Shown here in pieces: positions 8,340 through 18,108 of a DNA stretch of 64,000 nt; the first letter of the stretch is position 1, and each line of letters opens with the position of its first letter. This DNA comes from Blastococcus atacamensis (GTDB lineage Bacteria; Actinomycetota; Actinomycetes; Mycobacteriales; Geodermatophilaceae), in assembly GCF_002938425.1 (NCBI RefSeq), contig NZ_POQU01000005.1:34866-98865 (forward strand), given 5' to 3'. Under the pieces are notes generated by a model. That model was not told where the DNA came from. It worked only from the letters and a program-made list of their open reading frames with translations, and did no database searches. Position numbers and translations under genes: made by a program.

Positions 8340-9116
8340 TCAGCCGGCGGGTCCGTCCTCCGCCGACGTGCGGTGGCGGTGCAGCCGGGCCACCACCCAC
8401 AGCGTTCCCAGCAGCACGACGGCGGTGAGCGGCAGACCGAGCAGCACCGAGAACGTGCCCAGGAGCTCGACGTCGTCGGCCAGGTAGTAGATCCACTGCA
8501 CGCCCGCGCGCAGGAAGAAGCTCGCCGCCCACAGCACGGTCAGCCAGGCGTAGGCCCGGAGCAGCCGCGGATCGTCGCGCCAGTGCCGCCCGGGCTCGGT
8601 CGCGGCGACGGCCGGCTCCGCGGCTTCCGCGTCCACCGGCCGGCGGGACCTCTCCCACGGCCGCGTGCGGCCGGCCAGCGACCCGACGTGGCTGGGTGCC
8701 AGGAACTCCGCCGCGACGCCGACCAGCGGCCACCGGAACGGGATCGAGCCCAGCAGCACGACGCCGACCGCGAGACTGCGGACGATGCCCAGCACGAAGT
8801 AGTCGCGGGCCTGACCGGAGACCGATGCGATGGCGACGGCGACGCCGACGGCGAACAGCCCGCTGACCGCCTGCTGGATGCTCTGCCGGCGCACCACGCG
8901 GAGGAGGAAGACCACCAGCGCGGCTCCGACGGCGGCCCAGATGCCGGTGCGCAGCCCGTCGATGCCGTTGGCCACGACGAAGGCCACCGTGGGCAGCGTC
9001 GCGTCGACCATGCCCCGCCAGCCACCCAGCTGGTCGAGCACCATGTCGCGGTCGAACATCGGCGCCCGGCGGTCGGTGCCCTCGGTCACGCCGTCGTCCG
9101 GGCCTGCTGTGGTCAC
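8340..9116 (-). CDS. DUF3159 membrane protein
   Basis: A 258-residue protein with about five or six hydrophobic segments, the hallmark GGWRGMVDATLPTVAFV near the N-terminus, FLLRVVRRQSIQQAVSGLF, the RDYFVLGIVRS turn and RLLRAYAWLTVLWAASFFLR. These define the DUF3159 actinobacterial membrane family (M. tuberculosis Rv2693c). Function is unknown. GTG 9116 is preferred over the in-frame GTG at 9137 because GGGGGGA lies just upstream. It follows the OB-fold gene on the same strand by 64 bp, so an operon with that gene is likely. Confidence 0.88.
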   Translation of the reverse strand: MTTAGPDDGVTEGTDRRAPMFDRDMVLDQLGGWRGMVDATLPTVAFVVANGIDGLRTGIWAAVGAALVVFLLRVVRRQSIQQAVSGLFAVGVAVAIASVSGQARDYFVLGIVRSLAVGVVLLGSIPFRWPLVGVAAEFLAPSHVGSLAGRTRPWERSRRPVDAEAAEPAVAATEPGRHWRDDPRLLRAYAWLTVLWAASFFLRAGVQWIYYLADDVELLGTFSVLLGLPLTAVVLLGTLWVVARLHRHRTSAEDGPAG

Positions 9117-9180
9117 GCCGGTTCCCCCCGTCCCCACGTCCGGTCCGGCGCCGGCCGCCGCCCCGCCTGCCGCGAGGGCG

Positions 9181-9558
9181 TCAGCCGGAGCAGAGCTCGT
9201 ACCAGGGGTTGTAGATGACCTGCCGGCCGTCGAAGGCCGCGAATCGACCCCTCGCGGTGAGCGAACGCCCGGGCTCGATGCCGGGGATGCGCCGCCGGCC
9301 CAGCCAGACCAGCGTCACCGAACCCGAGCCGTCGAACAGCTCGGCCTCGAGCGTGGGAACCGTCTCGCGCGGCGTGTAGACGACCGACTTGAGCCGGCCG
9401 GTCACGGTCACGACTTCGCCCTTGCGGCAGGCGCTGACCCGGTCGCAGCCGGCGCTGGCCGATTCCGCGCGCAGCTCCTGCGCGTCGATCGCCTGGTCGT
9501 CCGCGGTGATCCGCTGGATCGCGCGCGACCACCAGCCGGCAGGTCGGGTCTCGGTCAC
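9181..9558 (-). CDS. OB-fold nucleic acid binding domain protein
   Basis: A 125-residue protein with an OB fold: GEVVTVTGRLKSVVYTP, then LEAELFDGSGSVTLVWLGRR and LTARGRFAAFDGRQVIYNPWYEL, the strand pattern of the RecG/aspartyl-tRNA-synthetase-type anticodon domain. It matches M. tuberculosis Rv2694c in size and place. Binding to single-stranded nucleic acid is expected from the fold; the cellular role is unknown. The GTG at 9558 sits 6 nt after a TACGCT box, so the mRNA may be leaderless; an in-frame start at 9609 is possible but less likely. Confidence 0.85.
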   Translation of the reverse strand: MTETRPAGWWSRAIQRITADDQAIDAQELRAESASAGCDRVSACRKGEVVTVTGRLKSVVYTPRETVPTLEAELFDGSGSVTLVWLGRRRIPGIEPGRSLTARGRFAAFDGRQVIYNPWYELCSG

Positions 9559-9564
9559 CCCTCC

Positions 9565-9570
9565 AGCGTA
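9565..9570 (-). promoter_or_regulatory. Predicted -10 box of a leaderless transcript (OB-fold gene)
   Basis: TACGCT on the minus strand, 6 nt before the GTG at 9558. Confidence 0.45.
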
Positions 9571-9622
9571 GTGCGGCTCCGCGCGGACGGGGCCGGGCAC
9601 CGCTGCCATCGTGGCGCGCCGC

Positions 9623-10339
9623 TCAGGCGGGGCCGGCGGTGGGCCGGTCCCCGGGCTGCTGGGCGGCCGCCTGCTGCTGCGCCAGCTGCGCGGCCGCCTG
9701 CGCGGGCAGCGTCAGCGGCAGCGGCTCGCGCACCGGCATGGGCTCGGTGCCCCGGACGACGACGATGCCGCGGAACGCCTCCTCCAGCAGCGACTCGGCC
9801 GCCCGCGCCTCGTCCTCGACAGGACCGCTGAGCAGGCCGCGCAGGAACCAGCGCGGGCCGTCGACGCCGAAGAAGCGCGCGTGCCGGCGCACCGGCTGCG
9901 GTGCCGGGGCGCCCGGCTGCGCGGCGGCCGGGGCCATCATGGTGCCGGACAGCTCGATGCCGAACGGGCCCTCGACCTCGCGCAGCGAGGCGCCCTGGCC
10001 CGATGCGCTGCGCCCCAGCTCGGTGCGCACGTCGTCCCAGATCCCTGCGGCCCGCGGGGCGGCGAAGGCGGAGACCTGCAGCAGCGACTTCCCCGAGCGG
10101 AGGGTCGCTGCGACCACCCGCTGCTGCTGGTTGAGCTCCACCCGCAGGTCCATGCCGGGCAGGGCCGGGAGCCGGATGGCGCCGAGGTCGATGCGCGCCA
10201 GACCGTCCTGGGGCGCGTCGGCCTCGTCGTAGGGCCCCGTCGTGGCCTCGACGTCGCGGACCCGCTGCTGCGGCTCCGGGGGCACCCCGCGCTCGCGCAG
10301 GCTGCGGTCGATGCGGTTGCGCCGCCGTCCGAACGGCAT
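9623..10339 (-). CDS. DUF3710 protein
   Basis: A 238-residue soluble protein that begins MPFGRRRNRIDRSLRE and has the DUF3710 core: RIDLGAIRLPALPGMDLRVE, SAFAAPRAAGIWDDVR and RFFGVDGPRWFLRGLLSG. It corresponds to M. tuberculosis Rv2696c and, as there, sits directly downstream of dut: the ATG at 10339 lies one base past the dut stop codon (TGACATG), implying coupled translation. The C-terminus is rich in Ala and Gln (about the last 30 residues). Function unknown. Confidence 0.9.
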   Translation of the reverse strand: MPFGRRRNRIDRSLRERGVPPEPQQRVRDVEATTGPYDEADAPQDGLARIDLGAIRLPALPGMDLRVELNQQQRVVAATLRSGKSLLQVSAFAAPRAAGIWDDVRTELGRSASGQGASLREVEGPFGIELSGTMMAPAAAQPGAPAPQPVRRHARFFGVDGPRWFLRGLLSGPVEDEARAAESLLEEAFRGIVVVRGTEPMPVREPLPLTLPAQAAAQLAQQQAAAQQPGDRPTAGPA

Positions 10340-10340
10340 G

Positions 10341-10832
10341 TCAGTTCCGCCCCTCACGTGCTGGTGGATCGGCGGGCCCGTGCCCACCGGTGGACCCGTG
10401 CCCGCCCTCGCCGCGCTCGCTGGCCGGCAGCTCGGGCACCGGCACGAACCGGGCCCGGGCCACTTGCTGGACGACCAGCTGGGCGATGCGGTCGCCCCGG
10501 CTGAGCCGGAGCGTGCTGTGCGGGTCGAGGTTGATGAGGTTGACCTTGATCTCGCCCCGGTAGCCCGAGTCGATGGTGCCCGGTGCGTTCACCATGCTCA
10601 GCCCCAGCCGGTGCGCGAGACCCGACCGGGGGTGCACGAAGCCGGCGTAGCCGTCGGGGATGGCGACCGCGATCCCGGTACCCACCAGACGCCGCTCGAA
10701 CGGAGCCAGCTCGACGTCCTCGGCGGCGGTGAGGTCGGCTCCGGCGTCACCGGGCAGCGCGTAGCGGGGCACGGCGCCGCCGGGGCCGGTCAGCAGGACG
10801 GGCACGTCCGGCTCGACGAGTGGCTCGGGCAC
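10341..10832 (-). CDS. dut: dUTP diphosphatase
   Basis: The homotrimeric dUTPase hydrolyses dUTP to dUMP and pyrophosphate, limiting uracil in DNA and feeding dTMP synthesis. The 163-residue protein has all five motifs: PGDAGADL (1), PRSGLA (2), [13 protein letters not shown] (3, catalytic Asp), RGDRIAQLV (4) and the glycine-rich [10 protein letters not shown] arm (5). The GTG start at 10832 follows TAGGGT by 7 nt, and that box shares its TAG with the stop of the preceding gene. DUF3710 is translationally coupled downstream. Confidence 0.97.
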   Translation of the reverse strand: MPEPLVEPDVPVLLTGPGGAVPRYALPGDAGADLTAAEDVELAPFERRLVGTGIAVAIPDGYAGFVHPRSGLAHRLGLSMVNAPGTIDSGYRGEIKVNLINLDPHSTLRLSRGDRIAQLVVQQVARARFVPVPELPASERGEGGHGSTGGHGPADPPAREGRN

Positions 10833-10839
10833 GACGGCG

Positions 10840-10845
10840 ACCCTA
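10840..10845 (-). promoter_or_regulatory. Predicted -10 box of leaderless dut
   Basis: TAGGGT on the minus strand, 7 nt before the dut GTG. Its first three bases are the stop codon of the upstream gene (10843-10845). Confidence 0.5.
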
Positions 10846-11721
10846 GCCGCGGAGCCGGCGCAGGTCTGCGAGGACCCGACGGGCCAGGTTCTCGGTCGCG
10901 CGCCGGTTGCCGCGCCCGGCCAGCGCCGCCCCGATGAGGAGGGGCGCGGCCGAGGGGACCGCGCCGGCGAGCCGGCGGGTCAGCCGCCGCCGCAGGGCGC
11001 GCATGCCGGCGGCGCCCAGGAGGGAACCCAGACCGGCGGCCTGCGCGCCCACGGCTCGCTGTTCGGACCAGGCGGCGAGGTATGCCTCTCCGCGCCGGGC
11101 GGCGTCGCCGGGCGGGCGGCGGTCGTGCAGCTCGTGCAGTTCGGCGATCAGCACGATCTCCACGGCCGCCACGAGCACGGTCTCGGCACCCAGTTCCAGG
11201 GGCACCGCCATCAGGGACGGCGGAACCAGCCAGTGGGCCGCCGAGAGACCCCCCGCTGCCGCGCCGATCCCGGAGGTGGCCCGGGCCGCGCGCTGGACGA
11301 GCGCCTCGGCGATCTCGTCGTCGGAGGCACCGGGATGGGCGCGGCGCAGGCGCTCCCGGTCACGCACCGGCAGGCGGGGAGCGGTGACGGCCAGCAGCTC
11401 GCCGAGGAGCGCGCTCGGGCTGCGCCCACCGGCCGGCGGCACCCCGGGGTCACCGGGATGGCCGCCCGCCGGACCGGTCTCCCCGGTCGCGGACGGCGCA
11501 CCGGCGAAGGCGCCGGCGACCGCGCCGGCCACGGCGCCGACGACGTCGCGGAGCCCGCCGGCGCCGGACCGCCCGGAGGCCGTGCCGGCCACGCCGGCCA
11601 CGGCGTCGGCCACGGCGCGGCCGGCCCGCGCGAGCGGGCTCTCCTCGACGGGTTCCGCCGCCGGGGAGACCGGCCGGGGCGGCGGCACCTCACGCGGCGC
11701 CCCCATGCGCGGCTCCGTCAT
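10843..11721 (-). CDS. Hypothetical Ala/Gly-rich protein, 292 aa
   Basis: A 292-residue protein not assigned to a family. Residues 1-105 are Pro/Ala/Gly-rich low complexity with two hydrophobic alanine-rich runs; from about 106 a helical region begins ([21 protein letters not shown]). It is followed by a hydrophobic stretch near residues 165-195 ([20 protein letters not shown]) and a basic, arginine-rich C-terminus after another hydrophobic segment. It could be a membrane-associated protein. It lies between the DUF4193 gene (with a repeat in between) and dut on the same strand. The ATG at 11721 has GGGGGA close upstream. Confidence 0.7.
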   Translation of the reverse strand: MTEPRMGAPREVPPPRPVSPAAEPVEESPLARAGRAVADAVAGVAGTASGRSGAGGLRDVVGAVAGAVAGAFAGAPSATGETGPAGGHPGDPGVPPAGGRSPSALLGELLAVTAPRLPVRDRERLRRAHPGASDDEIAEALVQRAARATSGIGAAAGGLSAAHWLVPPSLMAVPLELGAETVLVAAVEIVLIAELHELHDRRPPGDAARRGEAYLAAWSEQRAVGAQAAGLGSLLGAAGMRALRRRLTRRLAGAVPSAAPLLIGAALAGRGNRRATENLARRVLADLRRLRG

Positions 11722-11732
11722 CCGTCCCCCAG

Positions 11733-11828
11733 GTGAGGTGCTGGAACGGCCCCCTGCCGGGCCTTCCGTGTGGCCCCGTCCCGGGTCCCGCCCTGAGCTT
11801 GCGAAGGGTGGGGAGGACGGGGTCCTTT
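11733..11828 (-). repeat. Dispersed stop-codon-associated repeat, copy 3 (longest)
   Basis: About 96 bp starting inside the stop codon of the DUF4193 gene (11828-11830). On the minus strand it begins AAAGGACCCCGTCC, has a middle TTCGCAAGCTCAGGGC block, and ends GCCGTTCCAGCACCTCAC. It is the most complete copy and defines modules A and B. Confidence 0.8.
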
Positions 11829-12127
11829 CAGGCGCAGTCGCGGCAGAAGAGCTGGTCGCCCTTGGTGGAGGTCAGACGGCTGCGGTGCTGCACCAGGAAG
11901 CAGCGCGAGCAGGTGAACTCGTCCTCCTGCTTGGGCAGCACGCGGACCGTGAGCTCCTCGCCGGAGAGGTCGGCGCCGGGGAGCTCGAGGTTCTCGTTGA
12001 AGTCGGTCTCGTCGACGTCGACCGAGGAGGACTGCGCCTCAGCGCGCCGCGCCTTGAGCTCCTCCAGCGAGTCCTCGCCGAGCTCGTCGGTCTCGTTGCG
12101 GCGTGGGGCGTCGTAGTCGGTGGCCAT
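11828..12127 (-). CDS. DUF4193 protein
   Basis: A 99-residue protein starting MATDYDAPRRNETDELGEDSLEELKAR, the diagnostic N-terminus of DUF4193 (M. tuberculosis Rv2699c). The C-terminus carries two CxxC pairs (CSRC and CRDC) that should bind one zinc. Function is unknown, though conservation across actinobacteria is strong. Its stop codon coincides with the start of a dispersed repeat. It is divergent from the phosphotransferase gene; the 281-bp gap holds no recognisable gene. Confidence 0.92.
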   Translation of the reverse strand: MATDYDAPRRNETDELGEDSLEELKARRAEAQSSSVDVDETDFNENLELPGADLSGEELTVRVLPKQEDEFTCSRCFLVQHRSRLTSTKGDQLFCRDCA

Positions 12128-12396
12128 GTGGTGTGCCCCTCCTCCGGATTTCTCGGGCGTCGTGCCCGTTCGTCTGACGAGGCGCCGGGTGCGGCGCCGT
12201 CGTCCTTCCGGTCGCCGGTGGGCGACCAGTGGTCGTGTGGGCGGGGCCCGTTGCTGGGGCTCCCCTCCACCGCCGCACCTCCTCGCAGAGGACCGGCAGG
12301 CCCCCCAACGCCGACAGGGCCCGGTTTGTGCCCGACTCCGGGGAGGAGGCACGTCGGGCCCGTGGACGGGCGGGCGGGCGACGGAGCCGCAGAGGT

Positions 12397-12402
12397 TACC
12401 CT
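12397..12402 (+). promoter_or_regulatory. Predicted -10 box of a leaderless transcript
   Basis: TACCCT, 6 nt before the GTG at 12409 of the phosphotransferase gene; no ribosome site lies between. Confidence 0.5.
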
Positions 12403-12408
12403 GCCGCC

Positions 12409-13455
12409 GTGGCGACTTCCCCGGGTGCCGATCCAGCTGTCGTGGGCCCGTACCTGGCCTCCGCGCTGGGGCACGAGAAATGGCGTTCGGTCACCGTCGA
12501 GCTCATCGCGGCGGGGATGTCGAACCTCACCTACGTGGTCACGCCGGCGGAGGGGGACCCGGACGACGCGGTGATCCTCCGCCGCCCGCCGACGGGCGCG
12601 GTTCTCGCGACGGCGCACGACATGGCCCGCGAGCACCGGGTGATCTCGGCGCTCGGCCCGACGCCGGTGCCCGTGCCGCGCACCCTGCACCTCTGCACGG
12701 ACACCGCCGTGCTCGGTGCGCCGTTCTACGTGATGGAGCGGGTGGTCGGCGTCCACGTGGTGAGCGAGCTGCCCGCCGGTTACGCCGACGCCCCCGAGCA
12801 GCGGCGCGCCATCGGTCAGGCGCTGGTGGACACCCTGGCCGACCTGCACTCCGTGGACCCTGCCGCCGTCGGCCTGGCCGACTTCGGCCGGCCCGAGGGG
12901 TTCCTCGCCCGCCAGGTGCGCCGCTGGACCACGCAGTGGGAGGCCACCCGCGACCGCGACCGGCCCGACCTCGACGCACTCGCCGCGCGGTTGGCCGCCA
13001 CCGTGCCCACGACCTCCCGCGCCGGCATCACCCACGGCGACTACCGCCTGGACAACTGCCTGCTCGACCCGGACGAACCCGGCCGCATCAAGGCGGTCCT
13101 CGACTGGGAGATGTCGACGCTCGGCGACCCGCTCACCGACATCGGGATGATGTTCGTCTACTGGCCCGAGGCCGGCGAGCAGCGACCATCGACGCTCAGC
13201 CCGGTCACCACGCTGCCCGGCTTCCCCACCCGGCTCGAGGTCGCCGACCGCTACGCCGCGCGCACCGGCACGGACCTCTCGGACCTCAACTGGTACGTGG
13301 GTTTCGCCTTCTTCAAGTTCGCCGCGATCATCGCCGGGATCCTCGCCCGGTCGGCCGCCGGGGCGATGGCCGGCAAGGACACCAGCGGCTACGCCGACCG
13401 GATCGGCCCGTGCGTCGAGCTGGGACGCGCCGCACTGGAGGACGGTGCGATCTAG
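12409..13455 (+). CDS. APH-family phosphotransferase (ACAD10-like kinase domain)
   Basis: A 348-residue aminoglycoside-phosphotransferase-fold protein. Motifs seen: IAAGMSNLTYVV glycine-rich loop, ILRRPP with the ATP-binding lysine region replaced by Arg, HDMAREHRVISAL, the catalytic THGDYRLDNCLLD loop and the metal-binding LDWEMSTLGDP. This signature is that of the kinase domain of acyl-CoA-dehydrogenase-10-like proteins, thought to phosphorylate hydroxyacyl-CoA, rather than antibiotic kinases. Substrate is not shown by context; the gene stands between DUF4193 and cei. GTG 12409 is supported by a leaderless promoter box. Confidence 0.85.
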   Translation: MATSPGADPAVVGPYLASALGHEKWRSVTVELIAAGMSNLTYVVTPAEGDPDDAVILRRPPTGAVLATAHDMAREHRVISALGPTPVPVPRTLHLCTDTAVLGAPFYVMERVVGVHVVSELPAGYADAPEQRRAIGQALVDTLADLHSVDPAAVGLADFGRPEGFLARQVRRWTTQWEATRDRDRPDLDALAARLAATVPTTSRAGITHGDYRLDNCLLDPDEPGRIKAVLDWEMSTLGDPLTDIGMMFVYWPEAGEQRPSTLSPVTTLPGFPTRLEVADRYAARTGTDLSDLNWYVGFAFFKFAAIIAGILARSAAGAMAGKDTSGYADRIGPCVELGRAALEDGAI

Positions 13456-13519
13456 GAGCAGGCCACGCCCCTAAGCTCCGGGCGTCAGCCGCCCACCGGG
13501 ACCTCGTCGAGGAGATGCA

Positions 13520-14059
13520 GTGACCGAGCGCACCGCCGTCCGCCCCTCGGTGCGCCCGCGGAGCGGTCGCCGGCCGCTGCCGCCGCTGATCTTCCTGCTC
13601 GTGCTCGCCCTCGCGGCCGGGGCCGTCTGGTGGACGGTGATCCGCCAGGACCGCGCCCGTGAGGCCGACGAGGCCGCCGCCTGCGCCGAGGCCGAGGAGG
13701 CGCCGCCGGGGCTGGATCCCGGCACCGTGTCGGTGCGCATCTACAACGCCACCGACCTGCCCGGCCTGGCCACGAACGTGTCGGAGGAGCTGAAGGCCCG
13801 CGGCTTCACCGTCAGCGAGGTGGCCAACGACAGCAGCGAGCGCACGGTCGAGGGGGTGGGCGAGGTGCGGTTCGGTGCCCGGGGCCGCGAGCAGGCCCGG
13901 TTCGTGGCCGCCTACCTGCCCGGTGCGGGCGAGCACCAGGACACCCGTGCGACCGCGGAGGTCGACCTGGTGCTCGGGCCGGAGTTCACGGCGCTGGCCT
14001 CCGCCGAGGAGGTCGCCGCCGCGGTCGAGGAAGGCGCCGACGCCCCGCTCGGCTGCTGA
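13520..14059 (+). CDS. cei: Envelope integrity protein Cei (LytR C-terminal domain)
   Basis: A 179-residue single-pass membrane protein: a basic cytosolic start, a transmembrane helix at about residues 22-40 (LPPLIFLLVLALAAGAVWW), then an extracytoplasmic LytR_C domain with TVSVRIYNATDLPGLATNV and a second strand set ending VDLVLGPEFTAL. It matches M. tuberculosis Rv2700 (Cei), needed for envelope integrity, including its place next to suhB and ppgK. The GTG at 13520 has a GAGGAG ribosome site about 6 nt upstream. It ends 6 bp before the convergent suhB stop. Confidence 0.88.
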   Translation: MTERTAVRPSVRPRSGRRPLPPLIFLLVLALAAGAVWWTVIRQDRAREADEAAACAEAEEAPPGLDPGTVSVRIYNATDLPGLATNVSEELKARGFTVSEVANDSSERTVEGVGEVRFGARGREQARFVAAYLPGAGEHQDTRATAEVDLVLGPEFTALASAEEVAAAVEEGADAPLGC

Positions 14060-14065
14060 CCCCGG

Positions 14066-14872
14066 TCAGGGGTGCAGCTCGGCCAGCAGGTCGAGGAACG
14101 GCTCGGCCACCGACGGCGCGACCGCGACCACCATCGGCTCACCCACCGGGGCTCCGCGCAGACCGCTCACCACCGCACCCGCCTCGGCGGCCACCAGCGC
14201 TCCGGCGGCGTGGTCCCAGGGGTGGAGCCCCAGCTCGTAGTAGGCGTCCACGCGTCCGGCCGCCACCGCGCACAGATCCAGCGCCGCGCTGCCGAACCGC
14301 CGGATGTCGCGCACCCGCGGCAGCAGCTCGGCGACCACCCGTCCCTGGGCCCGGCGCTGCTCCGCCCGGTAGCCGAACCCGGTGGCCACCAGCGTCTGCT
14401 CCAGTGACGCCGGCCGGCCCGTGTGCAGCCGTCGGACGGTGCGCCCCGGGGCGGACAGCCATGCGCCCTCCCCGGCGGAGGCGGTGAAGAGCTCGCCGGT
14501 GGCGACGTTGAGCACCGCCCCGGCGCGGACCGACCCGTCCACCTCCGCCGCGACCGAGACGCCGTAGGCGGGCACGTCGTAGAGGAAGTTCACGGTGCCG
14601 TCGATCGGGTCGACGATCCAGCGGACGCCGCTGGTGCCGTTCCGGGAGGCACCCTCCTCCCCCAGCACGCCGTCGTCCGGGCGGGCGGTCAGCAGCCGCC
14701 GCACGAGCAGCTCCTCGCTGGCGGCGTCGACCGCCGTCACCACGTCCACGGGGCTGGACTTGGTGGCCACGTGCGCTCCGGCGCCGTCCCGGCCGCGGGC
14801 GACGAGGTCGGCCGCCTCCCGGGCCGCGGACACGGCCACGTCGAGCAGCTGGGACGACGTGGGGGTGCTCAC
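14066..14872 (-). CDS. suhB: Inositol monophosphatase family protein
   Basis: A 268-residue Mg2+-dependent phosphatase of the IMPase fold, acting on inositol-1-phosphate or related sugar phosphates. Motifs: the first metal-ligand Glu in LGEEGA, the second metal site WIVDPIDGTVNFLY and the third WDHAAGALVAAEAG. It matches M. tuberculosis suhB (Rv2701c) in neighbourhood. GTG 14872 gives the typical length. Convergent with cei and divergent from ppgK. Confidence 0.93.
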   Translation of the reverse strand: MSTPTSSQLLDVAVSAAREAADLVARGRDGAGAHVATKSSPVDVVTAVDAASEELLVRRLLTARPDDGVLGEEGASRNGTSGVRWIVDPIDGTVNFLYDVPAYGVSVAAEVDGSVRAGAVLNVATGELFTASAGEGAWLSAPGRTVRRLHTGRPASLEQTLVATGFGYRAEQRRAQGRVVAELLPRVRDIRRFGSAALDLCAVAAGRVDAYYELGLHPWDHAAGALVAAEAGAVVSGLRGAPVGEPMVVAVAPSVAEPFLDLLAELHP

Positions 14873-14962
14873 GCGACGATCCTGCCCAGCCCCGCTCCCC
14901 GGCCCGATCGGCGGGGCCCGTCGGTGACCACGCGAGCGGCGGGGCGCCAGAGGGCCTTCCAC

Positions 14963-14968
14963 TAGCCT
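14963..14968 (+). promoter_or_regulatory. Predicted -10 box of leaderless ppgK
   Basis: TAGCCT, 6 nt before the ppgK GTG at 14975, without a ribosome-binding site. Confidence 0.5.
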
Positions 14969-14974
14969 GTCGCC

Positions 14975-15718
14975 GTGCAGGGCTTCGGAGTGGACATCGG
15001 CGGCAGCGGCATCAAGGGGTGCCTGGTCGACCTGGACGAGGGACGACTCCTCGGCGAACGGGTGCGGATCGAGACACCCCAGCCGTCCCTGCCGGACTCC
15101 GTCTACGGAGTGGTCGCCGGCATCGTGGAATCCTTCGGCTGGGGTGGGCAGGTGGGTGTGACCTTCCCCGGGGTGATGAAGGCCGGGGTCGCGCACACGG
15201 CCGCCAACGTGGACAAGAGCTGGATCGGCACCGACGTGGACGCCGGTCTGGAGCAGCGCATCCCCGGTGCGGTGCAGACACTCAACGACGCCGACGCCGC
15301 CGGCCTGGCCGAGATGCGCTACGGCGCCGGCCGCGGCCGCGGCGGCGTGGTGCTGATGCTCACCTTCGGCACCGGCATCGGCAGCGCCCTGTTCGTCGAC
15401 GGCCGCCTGGTGCCCAACACCGAGTTCGGTCACATCCAGGTCGACGGCGAGGACGGCGAGCGGCGGGCGTCGGCCGCGGCGCGGGAGCGCGAGGAGCTCA
15501 GCTACCCGGCCTGGGCGCTGAGGGTCGACCGCTACCTCGACGTGCTCGAGGCCGGTCTGTGGCCCGACCTGATCATCGTGGGCGGCGGTGTGAGCAAGAA
15601 GGCGAGCAAGTGGGTGCCCCTGCTCAGCACGCGCACGCCGGTCGTCCCGGCCGAGCTGCAGAACGACGCCGGGATCGTGGGCGCCGCACTGGCCGCCGTG
15701 GAGCGACTGGCGCCCTGA
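14975..15718 (+). CDS. ppgK: Polyphosphate glucokinase
   Basis: PpgK phosphorylates glucose using inorganic polyphosphate (or ATP). The 247-residue ROK-family protein starts GFGVDIGGSGIKG (phosphate loop) and has VTFPGVMKAG, LNDADAAGLAEMRYGAG (catalytic Asp), LTFGTGIGSALF and the NTEFGHIQVDG segment, followed by a final IIVGGGVSKKASKW. All are typical of actinobacterial PpgK. Its place between suhB and sigA matches M. tuberculosis Rv2702. Start GTG 14975 is supported by a leaderless promoter box. Confidence 0.96.
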   Translation: MQGFGVDIGGSGIKGCLVDLDEGRLLGERVRIETPQPSLPDSVYGVVAGIVESFGWGGQVGVTFPGVMKAGVAHTAANVDKSWIGTDVDAGLEQRIPGAVQTLNDADAAGLAEMRYGAGRGRGGVVLMLTFGTGIGSALFVDGRLVPNTEFGHIQVDGEDGERRASAAAREREELSYPAWALRVDRYLDVLEAGLWPDLIIVGGGVSKKASKWVPLLSTRTPVVPAELQNDAGIVGAALAAVERLAP

Positions 15719-15811
15719 GCGGCTCCGCGTGACCCCACCGGGTCGGCCCCGCCCGCCCCGTCGGAGCGAGGGTCCTGGATCCGGGGCGATGGTTTCACCG
15801 AGGAACGCCGT

Positions 15812-15817
15812 TACAAT
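15812..15817 (+). promoter_or_regulatory. Predicted sigA -10 box
   Basis: TACAAT, close to the TATAAT consensus, sits 172 nt before the sigA start in the 271-bp gap after ppgK. The best -35 candidate is weak. If used, sigA has a leader of about 165 nt. Confidence 0.5.
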
Positions 15818-15989
15818 GGTGAAGCCCCAGCCCGTAGCCCTTCGAGCCGGGAGGGATCCCCTGCTCCCGTCGCGGTCAAACTCCGCATGGGTTCGCCGGG
15901 TCCTCCCCCGCCCGGGGCACTGGCCGGAGCCGCTGCCCGCGGACCACACGGTCCCCCGGGGAACGAACCCAGTACGGGAAGGAACCTGA

Positions 15990-17312
<1,323 letters not shown>

Positions 17313-17351
17313 CGAAGGGCCCCTCTCCAGGGGCCGTTCCAGCACGTCACG
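17313..17351 (+). repeat. Dispersed stop-codon-associated repeat, copy 4 (module B only)
   Basis: Immediately after the sigA stop: a GGGCCCCT-CTCC-AGGGGCC hairpin followed by GTTCCAGCACGTCAC. It is the only copy in plus orientation, following the only plus-strand gene with a copy after it. A stem this strong could also serve as a terminator. Confidence 0.65.
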
Positions 17352-17738
17352 GATGGCCGGTGACCCTTGCGGGGGCACCGGCCGTCGTCGTCCCGCGCCG
17401 GCCGTCCCTCGAACGGGGCAGCACATGGTGTCGGTTGGGTGACGAGCGGTGTAGTCCGACACCTGTCGGGTAGACGGCGTAGCGTGGGAGGAGCAAGACA
17501 GCAGGTGACCACCGGTCGTCCCGGTCTCCCACACGAGGCTCCGGCGACGACCAGCACGTGCACCATCAGCAAGACCCAGTGACGTCCCCTGCTGGACCCG
17601 ACCGGTGCCCCGTCGGTCACGGACTCATCTCTTTCGGCGAGTCCGCGACCTTCACATCCGCAACGGGAACACGAGGGGCCATCCTGGCGCTGTGCAGGAG
17701 GCCGATCCGCAGCCGCGGGTCCGTGCGGTAGAGAGCGA
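17352..17738 (+). other. Intergenic region between sigA and DUF7455
   Basis: About 390 bp without a convincing gene. It contains GTGTCGG...CCGACAC-type inverted sequence around 17421-17465 (half sites GTGTCGG at 17429 and CCGACACC at 17456), TAG-containing boxes near 17470-17490 that could be promoter elements, and a GTG-started 25-codon reading frame (17505-17582) whose ribosome site spacing is poor. I do not call it a gene. Confidence 0.4.
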
Positions 17739-17966
17739 GTGATGACCCAGATGACCCAGACGCTGACGACGACCCCCGCCGCCGACGACCTGGTCGTGCC
17801 CTTCCACTGCGACCGTTGTGGCGCCCTGGCCAAGGTCCGTGTCGTGCTCGCCAGCGGTAGCGACCTCGTGTTCTGCGGGCACCACGCCCGTGAGTACGAG
17901 AGCAAGCTCCGTGACATTGCTGTCGACATCATCGACACAGACGGCGAGCAGCACCTGACCGCGTAA
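17739..17966 (+). CDS. DUF7455 zinc-ribbon-like small protein
   Basis: A 75-residue protein: a flexible Thr-rich N-terminus, then FHCDRCGALAKVRVVL and LVFCGHHAREYESKLRD. The Cys pair CDRC plus Cys-Gly-His-His should form a zinc knuckle, the DUF7455 pattern common near sigA in actinobacteria. GTG 17739 and ATG 17742 are both possible starts. Function unknown. Confidence 0.85.
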   Translation: MMTQMTQTLTTTPAADDLVVPFHCDRCGALAKVRVVLASGSDLVFCGHHAREYESKLRDIAVDIIDTDGEQHLTA

Positions 17967-18108
17967 CCGAGGCGCTATCGTCGCGCCCGCGATGACCGCC
18001 TCACCTGACGACGCCGCCGCGTCCGATCTCCCGCCTCGTGCGGACGTCGGGCCGGCGGCTCCGTCGTCTCCGGGAACCCCCGGTACGCGGCGACCGGAGG
18101 AAGCCCCC

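Noticed and set aside
17505..17582. A 25-codon reading frame upstream of the DUF7455 gene
   Set aside because: Ribosome-site spacing is 13 nt, there is no domain and such frames are expected by chance at this GC content.
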